64,000 bases of DNA from Eremophila alpestris peregrina (GCA_009792885.1 WMCF01000111.1:344612-408611); one strand, 5' to 3'. Positions 51,201-59,655 are shown, numbered from the stretch's first letter. Made by a program: numbers and translations. The notes: generated by a model not told the origin, from the letters alone.

Positions 51201-53119
51201 GAAACTGGCGAAACCGCTGCCTTACGCCGAGAGCTCCAAAACTCCTGTGAGTACGGCCCTGGTGGGCTCTGTGGCAGTAAAACTGGTAGCAGCAGGTTTT
51301 TGGGGAGGGAGGCTGAAGGAGAAGATCCTTGCTTTGGCCTCCAGTAGGGTGTTTTCCCATTTTTTTTTTTGGTACAAATGATGCGTGTAGGATTTTACCT
51401 CTGACGTTTGCAATGCCAACGTCTCTGGGATTCCCTCATCTCTCCCTGAATTTAGCAAGAGCTGCACATGTGTGTGACTTTTGGAATTGTGATACCTGCA
51501 ATTAATGGCCATCAGCCCTATTGTCCAGTTCAGAATTCCTCAGGAAAGCACGTGCTAATCTGTTTTAAAGGTTATTATTATTATTGTTATGACCCTGCTA
51601 ATGTCTAGGTCTGAATGTGCCAGGGGTGCATATTAGGAAATCTTTTCTGTGCTGGCAGTGCAGGCTGAGGGAGGCCCAGTCCTTGGCAAGGGGTGATGAA
51701 TTCTCTCCCCAGACACTGCCTTTGCTTTCTGAATTTAGCAAGGAGAGCTGGAGCACACGTGGAGGTGGTTACACAGCTCAGGAGCACATTAAGCCAAACT
51801 CACCCCATCACTCAGGGTTATGTGTCCAAATCCAAAGGCTGATGAAAATGCAGCCTTTAAGCAGCAGCCCAGTCCATTTCCTCCACCAGAGCCTGGCCCC
51901 AGCAGAAATAATTTTATTCAGTGCAGAAATCTGCTTAAGAAAACACAGCAGGAGCTTTAGGAATCTTTCTGTGTAGTTCCCAGGGAATCATCCCCAGAAA
52001 TTCCTGCCTCAAATCCAAGTTGCAGTTCTAGCAAGAACCTCACTACTGGTGTAAGAAATACAATGCTGTGTCTCACCTTCTGGGTTTTGAGACATGACTG
52101 TTCTTCTTCTGAAGCTGCAGTCCAGAAGAAAAATGCCCTTAATGCCTAAAAGGCTGAAGTGTAATTTAGGGGAGCATAGGGAGGAGATGGTACAGAGCAA
52201 GTGCTCTGTGCCTCGTTGAAGGTTTTTGGTACTGGGGGTTTTGAGAACCAGCACTCCAAAACAGATGGATGCCCCTGGATGCCTGGAAGTGTCCAAGGCC
52301 AGGTTGGACATTGGGGCTTGGAGCAACCTGGGATAGAGGAAGGTGTCCTGCCATGGCAGGGGGTGGAATGGGATGGGCTTTATGATCCCTTCCAACCCAG
52401 ACCTGTGTGGGAGGGTGTAGTAATGCAGCTTTAAACCAAGCAGGTATTTTCCACGTAAGAAAAAAGGTTTCAGTTTTACCTCAAGTCTTAAAAGGAAAAA
52501 GCCGTAGAAATTTCTCTGCTCTCCTGGCAGCCATTGCCTCAATGCCAGGACAGAAACACAGACAGATCTCTTTACCTGTCCCTCAGAAATGTGGCCATTC
52601 TCTGTTGGGCAGTTTGCCCAACCCAAATCCTTCTGTAGTTAAGAGAGCACAGAGCTTCTCAGTGCTTTTTGGGATGTCATAGCAAGGTGCAACGTTTGCC
52701 TGTACCTGTGCTTGGGTTCTATTTTGTTCTTTATTGTTTATTATTTTATCAGTTTATTCAACCCTTTGCTTTACAAAACACACCCAAGGAGCCATCTGGC
52801 AAATCATTTTTTAAGCCCTTTCTGTGAGGTGCAGGACACCCTCAGACTTGATCCATCTCCACGGGGCTCACTCCACTCTGGCCAGGCTGTATCAGGAGGG
52901 CACAGAATGTCTTGTTTTAGCCTCCCCCCTGCTCCCCAGTAAGCTGTGCTGATTCTGTGCCCCCTGTGCTGTGCCCTGCAGCCCATGCAGGTGATGTTCT
53001 CGGGGGAGGCCACTCACAGGAAGTATTACTCCACCACCCACGGTGCTGTGCTCTCCGGGCAGAGGGAGGCTGCCAGGCTCATCGAGATGTACCAGGACCT
53101 GCTGCAGTGCCCGGCCTGA
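27059..53119 (+). CDS. SMOX: Spermine oxidase, complete coding span over six exons
   Basis: The joined exons 27059-27266, 32600-32826, 41329-41502, 44332-45031, 51086-51246 and 52982-53119 give 535 codons and a TGA stop. SMOX is an FAD-dependent flavoenzyme of cytosol and nucleus that oxidises spermine to spermidine, 3-aminopropanal and H2O2 in polyamine catabolism (family knowledge). Seen here: the dinucleotide-binding motif VVIGAGLAG (G31, G33, G36), E55 for the ADP-ribose, GGR at 61-63, GATWIHG at 77-83 with H82 (active-site His in human SMOX), K347 in TTDKIFLEF (equivalent to human K367), the VTVSLGVLK strand, and a C-terminal FSGEATH plus STTHG with S507/T508 (human S527/T528). The protein is 20 residues shorter than human SMOX, and the difference lies in the exon 5 linker between the CIHW and VECEDCE segments. 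The start is the ATG at 27059; an in-frame TTG at 27050 is not a plausible vertebrate start. No frameshift or stop interrupts the frame. Confidence 0.97.
27409..28016 (-). mobile_element. Candidate LTR adjoining exon 2
   Basis: The stretch has inverted termini TGTTGC (27409-27414) and GCAACA (28011-28016). On the minus strand it has a TATA-like TATAGGCTATATG near 27670. It includes TG- and GA-rich simple repeats at 27485-27556. No clean TSD adjoins these ends. An alternative left end at 27577 would be flanked by a CTTGTT repeat (27571-27576 and 28017-28022), so the boundary is uncertain. It lies 142 bp after the exon 2 donor. Confidence 0.45.
27485..27556. repeat. (GA)n and (TG)n-type microsatellite
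   Basis: GA-rich run at 27485-27500, then TGTGTCTGTGTG-type repeats to about 27553. It lies within the candidate LTR of intron 2. Confidence 0.85.
28231..28725. mobile_element. Solo LTR in intron 2 with 6-bp TSD
   Basis: A 495-bp element on the + strand runs TGATACATTC to CTACTACA, flanked by perfect TSDs GGCACC (28225-28230 and 28726-28731). It aligns along its length, inverted, to 52416-52894. TG...CA termini and a 6-bp TSD indicate an ERVK-type LTR. Its transcriptional direction is not settled, because termini are symmetrical and the AATAAA/TTTATT motifs are ambiguous. It appears nested inside an older LTR-like sequence ending at 29091. Confidence 0.85.
28732..29091 (-). mobile_element. 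Older LTR-like fragment interrupted by a younger LTR
   Basis: On the minus strand this starts TGTTGGAACCC at 29091 and contains a segment (about 28860-28970) similar to the middle of the 12185/32840 family: TCCTCCATCTT, then TTTTTCACC(T/C)TGTGAG and AATCAAAC. That suggests a diverged member of a related LTR family. The 28231-28725 LTR interrupts it, and its remainder should continue leftward from 28224 toward about 28020. No TSD was found. Confidence 0.5.
30613..30832 (+). repeat. CR1 LINE 3' fragment
   Basis: TTAGGAAGAAATTCTTCCCT to CCTTCCAAACCCCAAAGCATTCTGTGG, sense orientation, in intron 2. Confidence 0.92.
32600..32826 (+). other. SMOX: SMOX exon 3
   Basis: The acceptor is TCTCCTGCAG ending at 32599. 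The split Gly codon is completed by the first two bases, followed by HATFELGATWIHG with catalytic-site H82, and the exon ends at SDLYNE. The donor GAG|GTTGGT at 32827 is weaker than the other SMOX donors. The intron is interrupted by an LTR insertion only 13 nt after the exon. Length is 227 nt, phase 1 in and phase 0 out. Confidence 0.97.
32840..33438 (-). mobile_element. LTR-like element, copy 2, at the exon 3 donor
   Basis: Reverse-complement relative of 12185-12781 over its full 599 bp. Perfect 6-bp TSDs CCCAGC lie at 32834-32839 and 33439-33444. It inserted 13 nt inside intron 3, leaving the donor GT at 32827 and seven intronic bases before the duplication. It is antisense to SMOX and has no internal retroviral sequence, so it reads as a solo LTR. 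Confidence 0.82.
35526..35724 (+). repeat. CR1 LINE 3' fragment
   Basis: Sense CR1 from TGGTGAGGCCCTGGCACAGG to the CCCTTCCAATCCAAACAATT and TTTGTGATTCTGG 3' end, in intron 3. Confidence 0.92.
38185..38560 (+). repeat. CR1 LINE 3' fragment
   Basis: Sense CR1 from CCCAGGGAGCTGGGGTTGTT to the CCCAAACCATTCTATGATG end, in intron 3. Confidence 0.92.
39413..39545 (-). repeat. CR1-type 3' fragment
   Basis: ATCATAGAATATCCTGAGCTGGAAG, GGATCATCAAGTTCAGCTCC and GTGTTGTCCAAATGCTCCTT match an antisense CR1 subfamily related to the copies at 46092 and 58426. Confidence 0.85.
40080..40280. repeat. Pyrimidine-rich tract in intron 3
   Basis: About 200 bp strongly biased to C and T on the + strand, with TTTCTTCC- and CTCTCTCTCAC-like runs and few purines. 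Confidence 0.7.
41329..41502 (+). other. SMOX: SMOX exon 4
   Basis: The acceptor CTCTGGCAG ends at 41328 and the donor AAG|GTAGGT starts at 41503. The 174 nt encode 58 residues from VYNLTQEFF to MIQQYLK, the same length as I recall for the human exon. The segment belongs to the helical part of the substrate domain in this family. CpG content is high at 41400-41465, unlike the flanking intron. Confidence 0.97.
41503..44331 (+). other. SMOX: SMOX intron 4
   Basis: The 2.8 kb intron holds a CR1 copy at 43648-44085 and otherwise unique sequence. The part at 43090-43350 has little repeat character and could be conserved. No exon was seen. Confidence 0.65.
43648..44085 (-). repeat. CR1 LINE 3' fragment
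   Basis: Antisense copy from CATGGAATTATGGGTTCATG through GGTTTGGGTTGGAAGGGACC to the CTCCAGGCTGAAGAGCCCC and GCAGAGGGGCTCCAGCCC segments. It ends about 250 bp before exon 5. Confidence 0.92.
44332..45031 (+). other. SMOX: SMOX exon 5 (large central exon)
   Basis: The acceptor TTTTCTTTAG ends at 44331 and the donor CAG|GTCAGC starts at 45032. The 700 nt encode residues 204 to the first base of codon 437. It contains FGEWTEIPGAHH, the CIHW strand, a short polar linker, VECEDCE, ADHVIVTVSLGVLK, the catalytic-site K347 in TTDKIFLEFEEPFW, QFVWEDEAES and GWICGEEAL. The linker after CIHW accounts for the 20-residue shortfall against human SMOX. Third positions are GC-rich. Confidence 0.97.
46092..46310 (-). 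repeat. CR1-type 3' fragment
   Basis: Antisense: GTCACAGAATATCCAGAGC, GGAAGGGACCCATCAGGATC and CATTCCTTGGGGAGCCTGTT segments. Confidence 0.88.
49669..49925 (-). repeat. Two adjacent CR1-type fragments
   Basis: An older fragment (49669-49848, with CACTGCCAAGGCCACCACTG) is followed directly by a second terminus at 49850 with GGGGTTGGAAGGGACCTTTA. The two fragments are probably separate insertions. Confidence 0.75.
50732..50880 (-). repeat. CR1-type fragment
   Basis: AATCACAGAATCATTTAAGT, TCATGGAGTCCAACCTGTGAC and GGACACCTCCAGGGGTGGGG segments in antisense. Confidence 0.75.
51086..51246 (+). other. SMOX: SMOX exon 6
   Basis: The acceptor TTCCACCCAG ends at 51085 and the donor CCT|GTGAGT starts at 51247. 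The 161 nt complete the split Gly codon and encode NPNIPKPRRILRSSWGSNP, then FRGSYSYTQVGSSG, a family signature close to the active site, and KLAKPLPYAESSKTP. Phase 1 in, phase 0 out. Confidence 0.97.
52264..52402 (+). repeat. CR1 LINE 3' fragment
   Basis: Sense CR1 with GGAAGTGTCCAAGGCCAGGT and CCATGGCAGGGGGTGGAATG, ending at CCTTCCAACCCAGACC just before the LTR TSD at 52410. Confidence 0.9.
52416..52894. mobile_element. Solo LTR just upstream of exon 7
   Basis: A 479-bp element runs TGTAGTAATG to CTGTATCA with perfect 6-bp TSDs GGAGGG (52410-52415 and 52895-52900). It is the inverted relative of 28231-28725. It sits just after a CR1 3' end and ends 87 bp before the exon 7 acceptor dinucleotide end. 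No internal retroviral sequence is present. Confidence 0.87.
52982..53119 (+). other. SMOX: SMOX exon 7, coding part (C-terminus)
   Basis: The acceptor GTGCCCTGCAG ends at 52981. It encodes 45 residues and TGA: PMQVMFSGEATHRKYYSTTHG and then LSGQREAARLIEMYQDLLQ. The FSGEATH and STTHG segments contact FAD and substrate in the family. The last residues (QCPA) differ from the human C-terminus, which is a variable tail. The 3' UTR follows without a break. Confidence 0.97.
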
Positions 53120-53244
53120 GGGAGCCCTGCCTGACCACCCCCACCTCCCAAATCCCCCTTCAGAGGGGATGGGGAAGGGGGGTTCTGTTTTATTTCAGTT
53201 CGCAGTAGAACAGCCTTTTATCTTTTCTATTAAAAAAAAATATA

Positions 53245-53254
53245 AATAAATAAA
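53245..53254 (+). terminator. SMOX: Proximal overlapping poly(A) signals
   Basis: Two overlapping AATAAA hexamers (53245-53250 and 53249-53254) lie 126 nt after the stop. Use would give a very short 3' UTR. Confidence 0.55.
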
Positions 53255-53449
53255 AAGCCCTGATTGTTAAAGATGTTAGTCATCAATAGCTTCATTTCCA
53301 CGTGCTGTATTGTTAACAGGGAAGGGTGCTCCTTTTGGTCTGGTAAGCTGTTTCTCTGTCATTTTAATTCTAATTTCACTTTTGGTGCCTATCATGTTTG
53401 TTTCGTTCTTTTTTTTTTCTTTCTGTATTGTAAGTGCCTTCTATACTAA

Positions 53450-53467
53450 AATAAATGTTGTAATAAA
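53450..53467 (+). terminator. SMOX: Distal tandem poly(A) signals
   Basis: AATAAA at 53450-53455 and again at 53462-53467, followed by a GT-rich stretch (GGCTGGCTGCTGTGG) typical of a downstream element. This is the more likely main 3' end. Confidence 0.7.
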
Positions 53468-53677
53468 AAAGGCTGGCTGCTGTGGTACTTCCTGGACACC
53501 TCATTTGGTAACTTCCAACTCTTTAATTCAGTATTACAAAAATAGGATTTTTTTTCCCTCTTCCTATAAAATTTGGAGTAGGAGGAAACCAGGTTGAAAA
53601 TAGGTCAGGAACACATTACACAAATGATGTTTGTAGGGAAGAATCTCTCAGAACTGGAGATTTCCTCTGCCAGCAGT

Positions 53678-53823
53678 ACAATCCTGACCAAAAAGGTCTG
53701 GTTAGGGCAGAGCTGACAGCACTGTGCTCAGTGTGGTCACTGCCCCAAAATACAATCCTGACCAAAAAGGTCTGGTTAGGGCAGAGCTGACAGGACTGTG
53801 CTCAGTGTGGTCACTGCCCCAAG
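53678..53823. repeat. 73-bp tandem duplication
   Basis: Two adjacent 73-bp units (53678-53750 and 53751-53823) starting TACAATCCTGACC differ visibly at one internal base (CAGCACT versus CAGGACT). The near identity implies a recent duplication. It lies about 200 bp past the SMOX poly(A) region. Confidence 0.93.
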
Positions 53824-54924
53824 GCTGCCAGAGCTCATGGAGTGTTGGGACAACACTCTCAGCACAGGGGGGGATTCTCGAGATGCCCTGTGGAGGACCA
53901 GGAGTGGGATTTGAGGATTCTTGTGCATTCTCCCAACTCAGGATATTCTTTTGCTGCCTTATGTTTTAATTGTGTGTCCTCTAGTGCAGCAGGAGCACTC
54001 ACCTCCATCCAGGCAGCCCCTGGACTGTGCAGATGTGTGTCACTAAGTCCAGATGTTTGTGACCCTCCCCCAAGGTTTTGTCTGGATCATGTGGAAATTG
54101 CAATCAGGAACGAGAAAAAACTTGTTTTGTTTTGTTTTTTTTTTACTTCCTCAGAGAGATAAATCATGTTCTTCTTTAAAGTCAAGTGAGCACAATGTAG
54201 CCATCAGCATAGTTCAAAGATATCTAAACAGTTTCCAAAAATAAAAGTTTTCAGGGTGAAGACCACGGGCGTTTAGCCACTGCCTTATCTCCCTGCATTC
54301 CATTTCTCCATCTGCCTGGCTGCTGGCCAGAGCTTCATGTGAGGAGTGAGGGATGTGTCTGCTCTGGCATCTGCTGCCCCATGGGAAGCCTCCCTTCCCT
54401 CTCTGTGTGTGTGTGTGGGGTGGGAGCTGTGTTGATAAACGAGTTACAGAGGGGAGGAAAAGGGACAGAGAGAGGGGAAAAAAATCCCCCTCCAGAGGGT
54501 GAGTCAGTGCATCCCAAGATAAATGTCTGCAGAGGAGGCACCAACTTTGGTTCTCTGCAAGCTCAGCTGAGCTGTGCTGATGGCGTGCTGTGGTTGTGGA
54601 GGTGGGATGCCTTCCTGGCTGCTGGAGAGCTGGCAAGGATGGTGGTGTGTTGGATTTATTGCTGTTTTTCTCCCATTTTATCTCTTTCCGTGCTGTTACT
54701 GGGTTGAGAGGGAGTTGGGCTGCGGGAGGAGAGCGCAGCACACTTGACCGAGGAGACATAAAAACTCAGTCCAGCTTCAGTCACTCAGAGCTCAGCCTCA
54801 AGGAGCCAGAGCTGATTTCCCAGCAGCCAGATCTGTTGCAAAGTGAAATCTGAGGAGAAAACCAAATCCTTTGGGCAAATGAGGCTACGACACAGGAAAA
54901 AACAGGGAGTTGCTTTTTCTCTTC

Positions 54925-55160
54925 AGTGAGGACATTTAGGAAGAAATTCTCCCTGAAAGGGTGGTCAGACACTGGAAGGGGCTGCCCAGGAGGTGGGGGG
55001 GTCCCCAGGGATGGGGAACAAATGGGGATCCAAGGAACAAATGGATGTGGCACTCAGTGCCCTGGTCTGGGTGACAGTGTGGGCATCAGTCAAAGGCTGG
55101 ACTTGATGACCTCAGATGTCTTTTCCAACCTAAATGATTTCTGATTTTGTGATTCCTTTT
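54925..55160 (+). repeat. CR1-type 3' fragment
   Basis: Sense: TTTAGGAAGAAATTCTCCC, CACTGGAAGGGGCTGCCCAG, GGCTGGACTTGATGACCTC and TTTTGTGATTCC end. Confidence 0.85.
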
Positions 55161-55749
55161 ATCATGGGACATCCAAGGAAAGCTGCTGGTGGTCAGAGTT
55201 TTGGAGCTCCTTCTTCTGCTCTGTGCAGACAGAATGATGATGGTGTCTGGCTTTGCTGGGCAGGGATCTGTGTCAGGCCAATCCCCCTCACTCCTCTGCT
55301 GCCATCACTCACTGGCCTTCAATGTGATGCTCATGTTCCAGGGACACTAAATTTAGCAGCTGTTTACTAAGAGGTATCTAAAATCAGCAGCAAAGGCCAC
55401 CCTGAGCATGTGACAAGGAGAGGGGGTGTCACCACGGGGCTCTGTGACCCTCCACGCTGCTCTCCCTTCCCCAAGACCTCTGGCATCTCCATCCCAGCTG
55501 TGCCCACCACGAGCTCAGTGATGAAGGTTGGTGGAGAGCAGATGGGGGTGCTGGGGAAGTAAGAGGAGTCTAATTACTCAGAGTTAATTAGGAATTGCTC
55601 CTGGCTGGCTGTGTGGGGAGGGCAGTGGGTGGGAGCAGCAGAGGTGGGGCTCTGAGCCCCCCTGGGTGATGGAGGAATGGGCATGGCTGTCCCTGGCTGC
55701 CCCTTTCCTGGGTGATCCAGGAATGATCATACACAAAATTTTACATAAG

Positions 55750-55962
55750 AAAATTATTAGGAAAAAATTCCATCGTGGCAAGGGTTGTCTAGCCCTGCTT
55801 AGGGCAGTGGTGCTGTCCCTGTCCCTGGGAGGGACTTAAAAGCCCTGTGGATGTGGCACTTGGGGACATGGGTCAGTGGTGGCCTTGGCAGTGCTGGGGG
55901 AATGGTTGAGCTCAATTGTCTCAGAATTTCCCAACCTAAACAATTCCGTGGTTCTGTTTCTT
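55750..55962 (+). repeat. CR1-type 3' fragment
   Basis: Sense: GGAAAAAATTCCATCGTGGC, GTGGCCTTGGCAGTGCTGG, AATTTCCCAACCTAAACAATTC and GTGGTTCTG end. Confidence 0.8.
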
Positions 55963-56710
55963 GGTAGCAAGAAATGCTTTCAAAAAGAGTCTTTTAATAA
56001 AAAAGCTGAAGTGGATGCTCAGAGCCCCTCTTGCACCAGGAGGGTGGTGGAATGACGGGTCATGGCTCCTGCCTTCACACCCCTCCTTGCCCAAATCCGT
56101 GGGGAGCAGAGAACCCCGTGTGGCCAATCCCAGAACCACGGAGTTGAGGATGGAAAAGAGCTCTAAGCTCTCACCCAGCCTGGTTGGAGGCATGAAGTGA
56201 CCTGTGGCTGTCCAGGCACAGAGGGGACCATGAGGACTTTGTACCAGCACATTTAAGGATTTTCTGGCACAGGGCTGTGGATATTTGCAGAGTTTAGCCC
56301 TTTCCCCATGACAGGAGGAGTGTCCCAAGATCCATACTGGGTTCTGAACATCACCAGCCAGGCTGGTCCAGGGGATTCTGATTATAAAACAGAGAAAAAG
56401 GACGGGGCTTAGTGCCCAGGGAATTCCTCTGGCGCTGATTTATTTGCAAACACAGACCCGAAGCAGAAAAGGAGGCTGGGAGATTCAGAGACAAACTCCA
56501 GTGAAACAGCAGTGCTGGCAATGAGTGGGTGCTGAAACTGCAGGTGGATAAAGGGATGGAAAAGGTGGGTTCTGGCTCTGCACTTAGAAGGGTTGGAGAT
56601 TTTCTCCTCCTGGAGCTGCCCCTGAGGTGAGCCCACTGATTTCCCTGTGGCTCAGGGTCTGGAGCACGTCCTGGGAGCTGAGCACACACCCCGGGAAAGG
56701 TGATTTTGTG

Positions 56711-56724
56711 CTGCCATCTCGTGG
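56711..56724 (-). promoter_or_regulatory. CTCF-like motif
   Basis: CTGCCATCTCGTGG is close to the reverse form of the CTCF core (CTGCCMYCTRSTGG), with one off-consensus base. A single motif match in 64 kb is weak evidence. Confidence 0.3.
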
Positions 56725-57132
56725 CACCAAAATATTCTCTAGAAACAGTAAGAATTCTGTCTATTCTATGTATTAATAGTGAGAATTGGACGCTTTCAGG
56801 AAATAATTGCAAACTGAAACACGAGTGAGTGAAGGAAGAGCAGTGGGAACCCAGAGGAGTGAGCACAGGTCTGATCCTTTATCAGTGGGCTCTGTTTCCA
56901 TTGCTGGGGTGCCTGAGGTGTCCCTGCAGGAGCTGTGGAAGAATGGAAAGGTGGAAGAAGCTGGATTATCACCCAGTGCCCAGCGCTTGGTGTCTCGGGG
57001 GTGTGGCTGGCTCAGGAGCCTCACATCCCCCAGGGAATTGGGGGTGTCCCTTTGGAGAAATAACTGATTAATCTGATCCTGTGTGAGGATCCAGCCGTGA
57101 TGTGGTGATGTGGAGGACTTCTGTGAGTTCTA

Positions 57133-57225
57133 GTAGAATCATGGAATGTTTTGGGTTGGGAGGGACCTTAAGGCTCATCTCATCCCTGCCATGCGCAGCA
57201 ACACCTTCCACTGGACAAACCACAG
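57133..57225 (-). repeat. CR1 3' fragment
   Basis: Antisense: AGAATCATGGAATGTTTTGG, GTTGGGAGGGACCTTAAGGC and ACACCTTCCACTGGAC. Confidence 0.85.
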
Positions 57226-57421
57226 GGGATGAGAAACTGGCGGGGAACTTCTCCAAACAAAAGACTGACAGCAGCTACAACCTGATCCAATGTAAAACCC
57301 CCTCCACAATCCTTTTGGGAAGCACAGGGAGAGATTTCCCAACCCCAGTTGTCCCAGTGGGTTCACAGTGGGTGGTTTGCTGTGAGTGCCTGAAATACGA
57401 GTGACACGAGTGGGAGAACAG

Positions 57422-57651
57422 CAAAAAAACCCAAAAAACCCAAACCAAGCCAAAACCAAAACCAAAACCAAAAAACCTGAAAAAACCCCAAAAAACCAAA
57501 CCAAAAAACCCACAAAAAAAAAAATATAAACAAACCCCAAAAAACACAAACAAAAAAACCCCACAAAAAACCCCCAGAAACACACACAACAACCGCCCCA
57601 CCCCAAAAAAAGGAAAAAAAAAAGAAAAAAAAAAGAAAAAAAAAAAAAAGG
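57422..57651. repeat. A/C-only low-complexity tract, then A/G tract
   Basis: 57422-57611 is almost entirely A and C (CAAAA- and CCCAAAAAA-like runs), and 57612-57650 is A with scattered G. It gives a Phe/Gly/Leu-rich shadow frame on the minus strand that is not a gene. Confidence 0.9.
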
Positions 57652-58200
57652 AATTATTCCAGGAGAAGGAGGAACAGTGTCTCTTTTCTCATGGGCAGTG
57701 TGGCCCTGGCCTGAGTGGCTGCCTGAGGGCCATTTGTCAGGCATGTGGAAACTGAGCACTGCCAAGAGAAAAAGACAACAGCAGAGGCAGGGATTCAGGG
57801 GCAGGAAAAGTTGATTTATAAGGAGAGATATTTTAAAAAAATGTATAAAAATAGTGGAGCTAAATATGTCCTGTTTGGCTGGGCAGGGGGTGAGGGCTGA
57901 GCTGGTTGATGCCAGGAAACTGGGAGGGGGTTTGGGATGCTCGGGGGAGGATTTTTGGCTGTTGTGGGTGACGTGGATGGGTGCAGAGGACGGCTCAGCC
58001 AGGAGAGAGGGCGCTCACCCATGCTGAGATGGGAACACGGATTTACAGCGGGGCTGTGCTCCGAGTCACCAGCTGGGGGCTGTAAATCTCCAGGAAACTC
58101 TGGCACAAGGACAGCAAAGGAAACTTCTCCTTCCCTGCCAGGCCTCGCTTCATTTGCAGCACAACTGCAACCCCTGAATGTCCCTGCCTGCAGGCAACTC

Positions 58201-58262
58201 GCTTCAAAGTCCCAATGGATGCTTCCTTCCTGCTTCAAAATCCAAATGGATGCTTCCTTGTA
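58201..58262. repeat. 31-bp tandem duplication, diverged
   Basis: Two units beginning GCTTCAAA and containing AATGGATGCTTCCTT lie head to tail with a few differences. Confidence 0.8.
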
Positions 58263-58425
58263 GAACTGGAGATGTTCAGACCACCTGGATAACAGCTGGA
58301 TGTGCTTGTGCTCACAAACGTGGGCAGAAATCTTTACTTGTTCCAGGGCACTCTTCTGTTCCCTGGGTGAATGGGTTGAACTTTTGTGATGACAAACATT
58401 GTGCTCCTGTGTGCAAAAGCCAGGA

Positions 58426-58725
58426 ATCATGGAATAGCCTGAGCTGGAAGGGACCCGCAAGGATCATCCACTCCAGCTCCTGGCCCTGCAGACACCCCAA
58501 CAATCCCACCCTGTGCATCTCTGGGAGTGTTGTCCAAACTCTCCTGGAGCTCTGGCAGCCTCAGGGCTGTGCCCATTCCCTGGGGAGCCTGGGCAGCGCC
58601 CAGCACCCTCTGGGGGAAGAACCTTTCCCTGATATCTTGGTCCCTATGCTGGTGGCACCCATCCAGCTCCTCCACCTCATTCAGCCGCTCCTGACACCTT
58701 CCTTCTCTGCCCAGGCTTAGGGACA
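58426..58725 (-). repeat. CR1-type 3' fragment
   Basis: Antisense: AATCATGGAATAGCCTGAGC, GGAAGGGACCCGCAAGGATC, CATTCCCTGGGGAGCCTGGG and a CTGACACCTTCC segment. Confidence 0.88.
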
Positions 58726-59369
58726 ACCTGAGAGCCTTGATCCTTTAATTTCTGCTGCCTTCCCCATGAAAACATCAATTGAATTCCCACGTGGTTCTGA
58801 CAGGATGGCTGGGAAAGGCAGGGAGATCCTCCAGGACTTCCATGATGCTGAGCCCAAGGAAACCCTTCTGCCTCCACTTTTAACCAAAAAAAGCTTCCCC
58901 ATCCCTGAAGAACAGGAACACCAAGCTGCCTCCTGACACCATTTGCTCCAACTGGGCCAGGCTTTCAGCACAATCAGGGCAGAGCAATGACTTGTCCCCC
59001 TAAAATCTTTCCAGATGAGGAATAATTTTAGCCCAACCTTCTCTGCTGCCTGGATCCTGTCTGTGGATGATGCAGTTGGTGTTTTTTGTGTAGCTTAGCA
59101 AGGGATGGCTCTGCTGGTCAAACCCACTTCTGTCCTGCACCTCTCTGGACCACGTTTTTAGGTGGAAAAGCCCTTTTTGGAATACTTCACCCAACCCAAC
59201 TTCATAAAAAGAACCACAAAGGCATTCCCCTTCCAGAGAATCTGTCCTCTCAGGTAACCTGCACTGAGGGTGACAGGTCAGAGGTGGGTGGATTTTATCA
59301 GGATTTGCTCTCTGTTGTCACTGCAGCTGAGTCATGGTTTTGTTTGCTTGAACTGAAAATCCTTGAGAG

Positions 59370-59655
59370 AAAATAATGTAGATATATAGAGATACATATG
59401 TATAAATACCCCTAACGTATATATGCACTCATATTCTTTATATATTGATATATGTAAATATATTTTGATTTAAAATGTAGACACTTCAAGGACTATATGT
59501 AGAATTTGGTGTGAAATTTCTATGGAAAAAAGTGTAATATAAGATTATTATATAACCATAACTATAACTATGAAATATGAAATATAAATATAATCAGAAC
59601 CAGAAATAGAAATAATAAAAATAAATAAATAAATAAATATAAAAACATATCACTC
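59370..59655. repeat. AT-rich low-complexity region with (TAAA)n end
   Basis: TATATAGATACATATG-like sequence grades into AAATAAATAAATAAATA at 59620-59640. Confidence 0.85.

Larger units (their letters stand above)
51247..52981 (+). other. SMOX: SMOX intron 6
   Basis: The 1.7 kb intron has a short ATT microsatellite near 51572, a CR1 3' end (52264-52402) and a solo LTR (52416-52894) that finishes 87 bp before exon 7. The remaining acceptor-proximal sequence includes a C-rich pyrimidine tract. Confidence 0.65.
53120..53485 (+). other. SMOX: SMOX 3' UTR
   Basis: Sequence after the TGA runs to a plausible cleavage zone 15-25 nt past the last AATAAA. It is short, with T-rich stretches (53399-53420) and an A-rich run at 53231-53257. 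No further coding exon with SMOX similarity follows. The 3' edge is estimated. Confidence 0.7.

Noticed and set aside
52009..52626. 205-codon minus-strand ORF in intron 6
   Set aside because: It runs across a CR1 fragment and the solo LTR; no domain and no retroviral gene similarity were recognised.
57175..57765. 196-codon minus-strand ORF rich in Phe, Gly and Leu
   Set aside because: It is the translation of the A/C tract and part of a CR1 copy; low complexity only.
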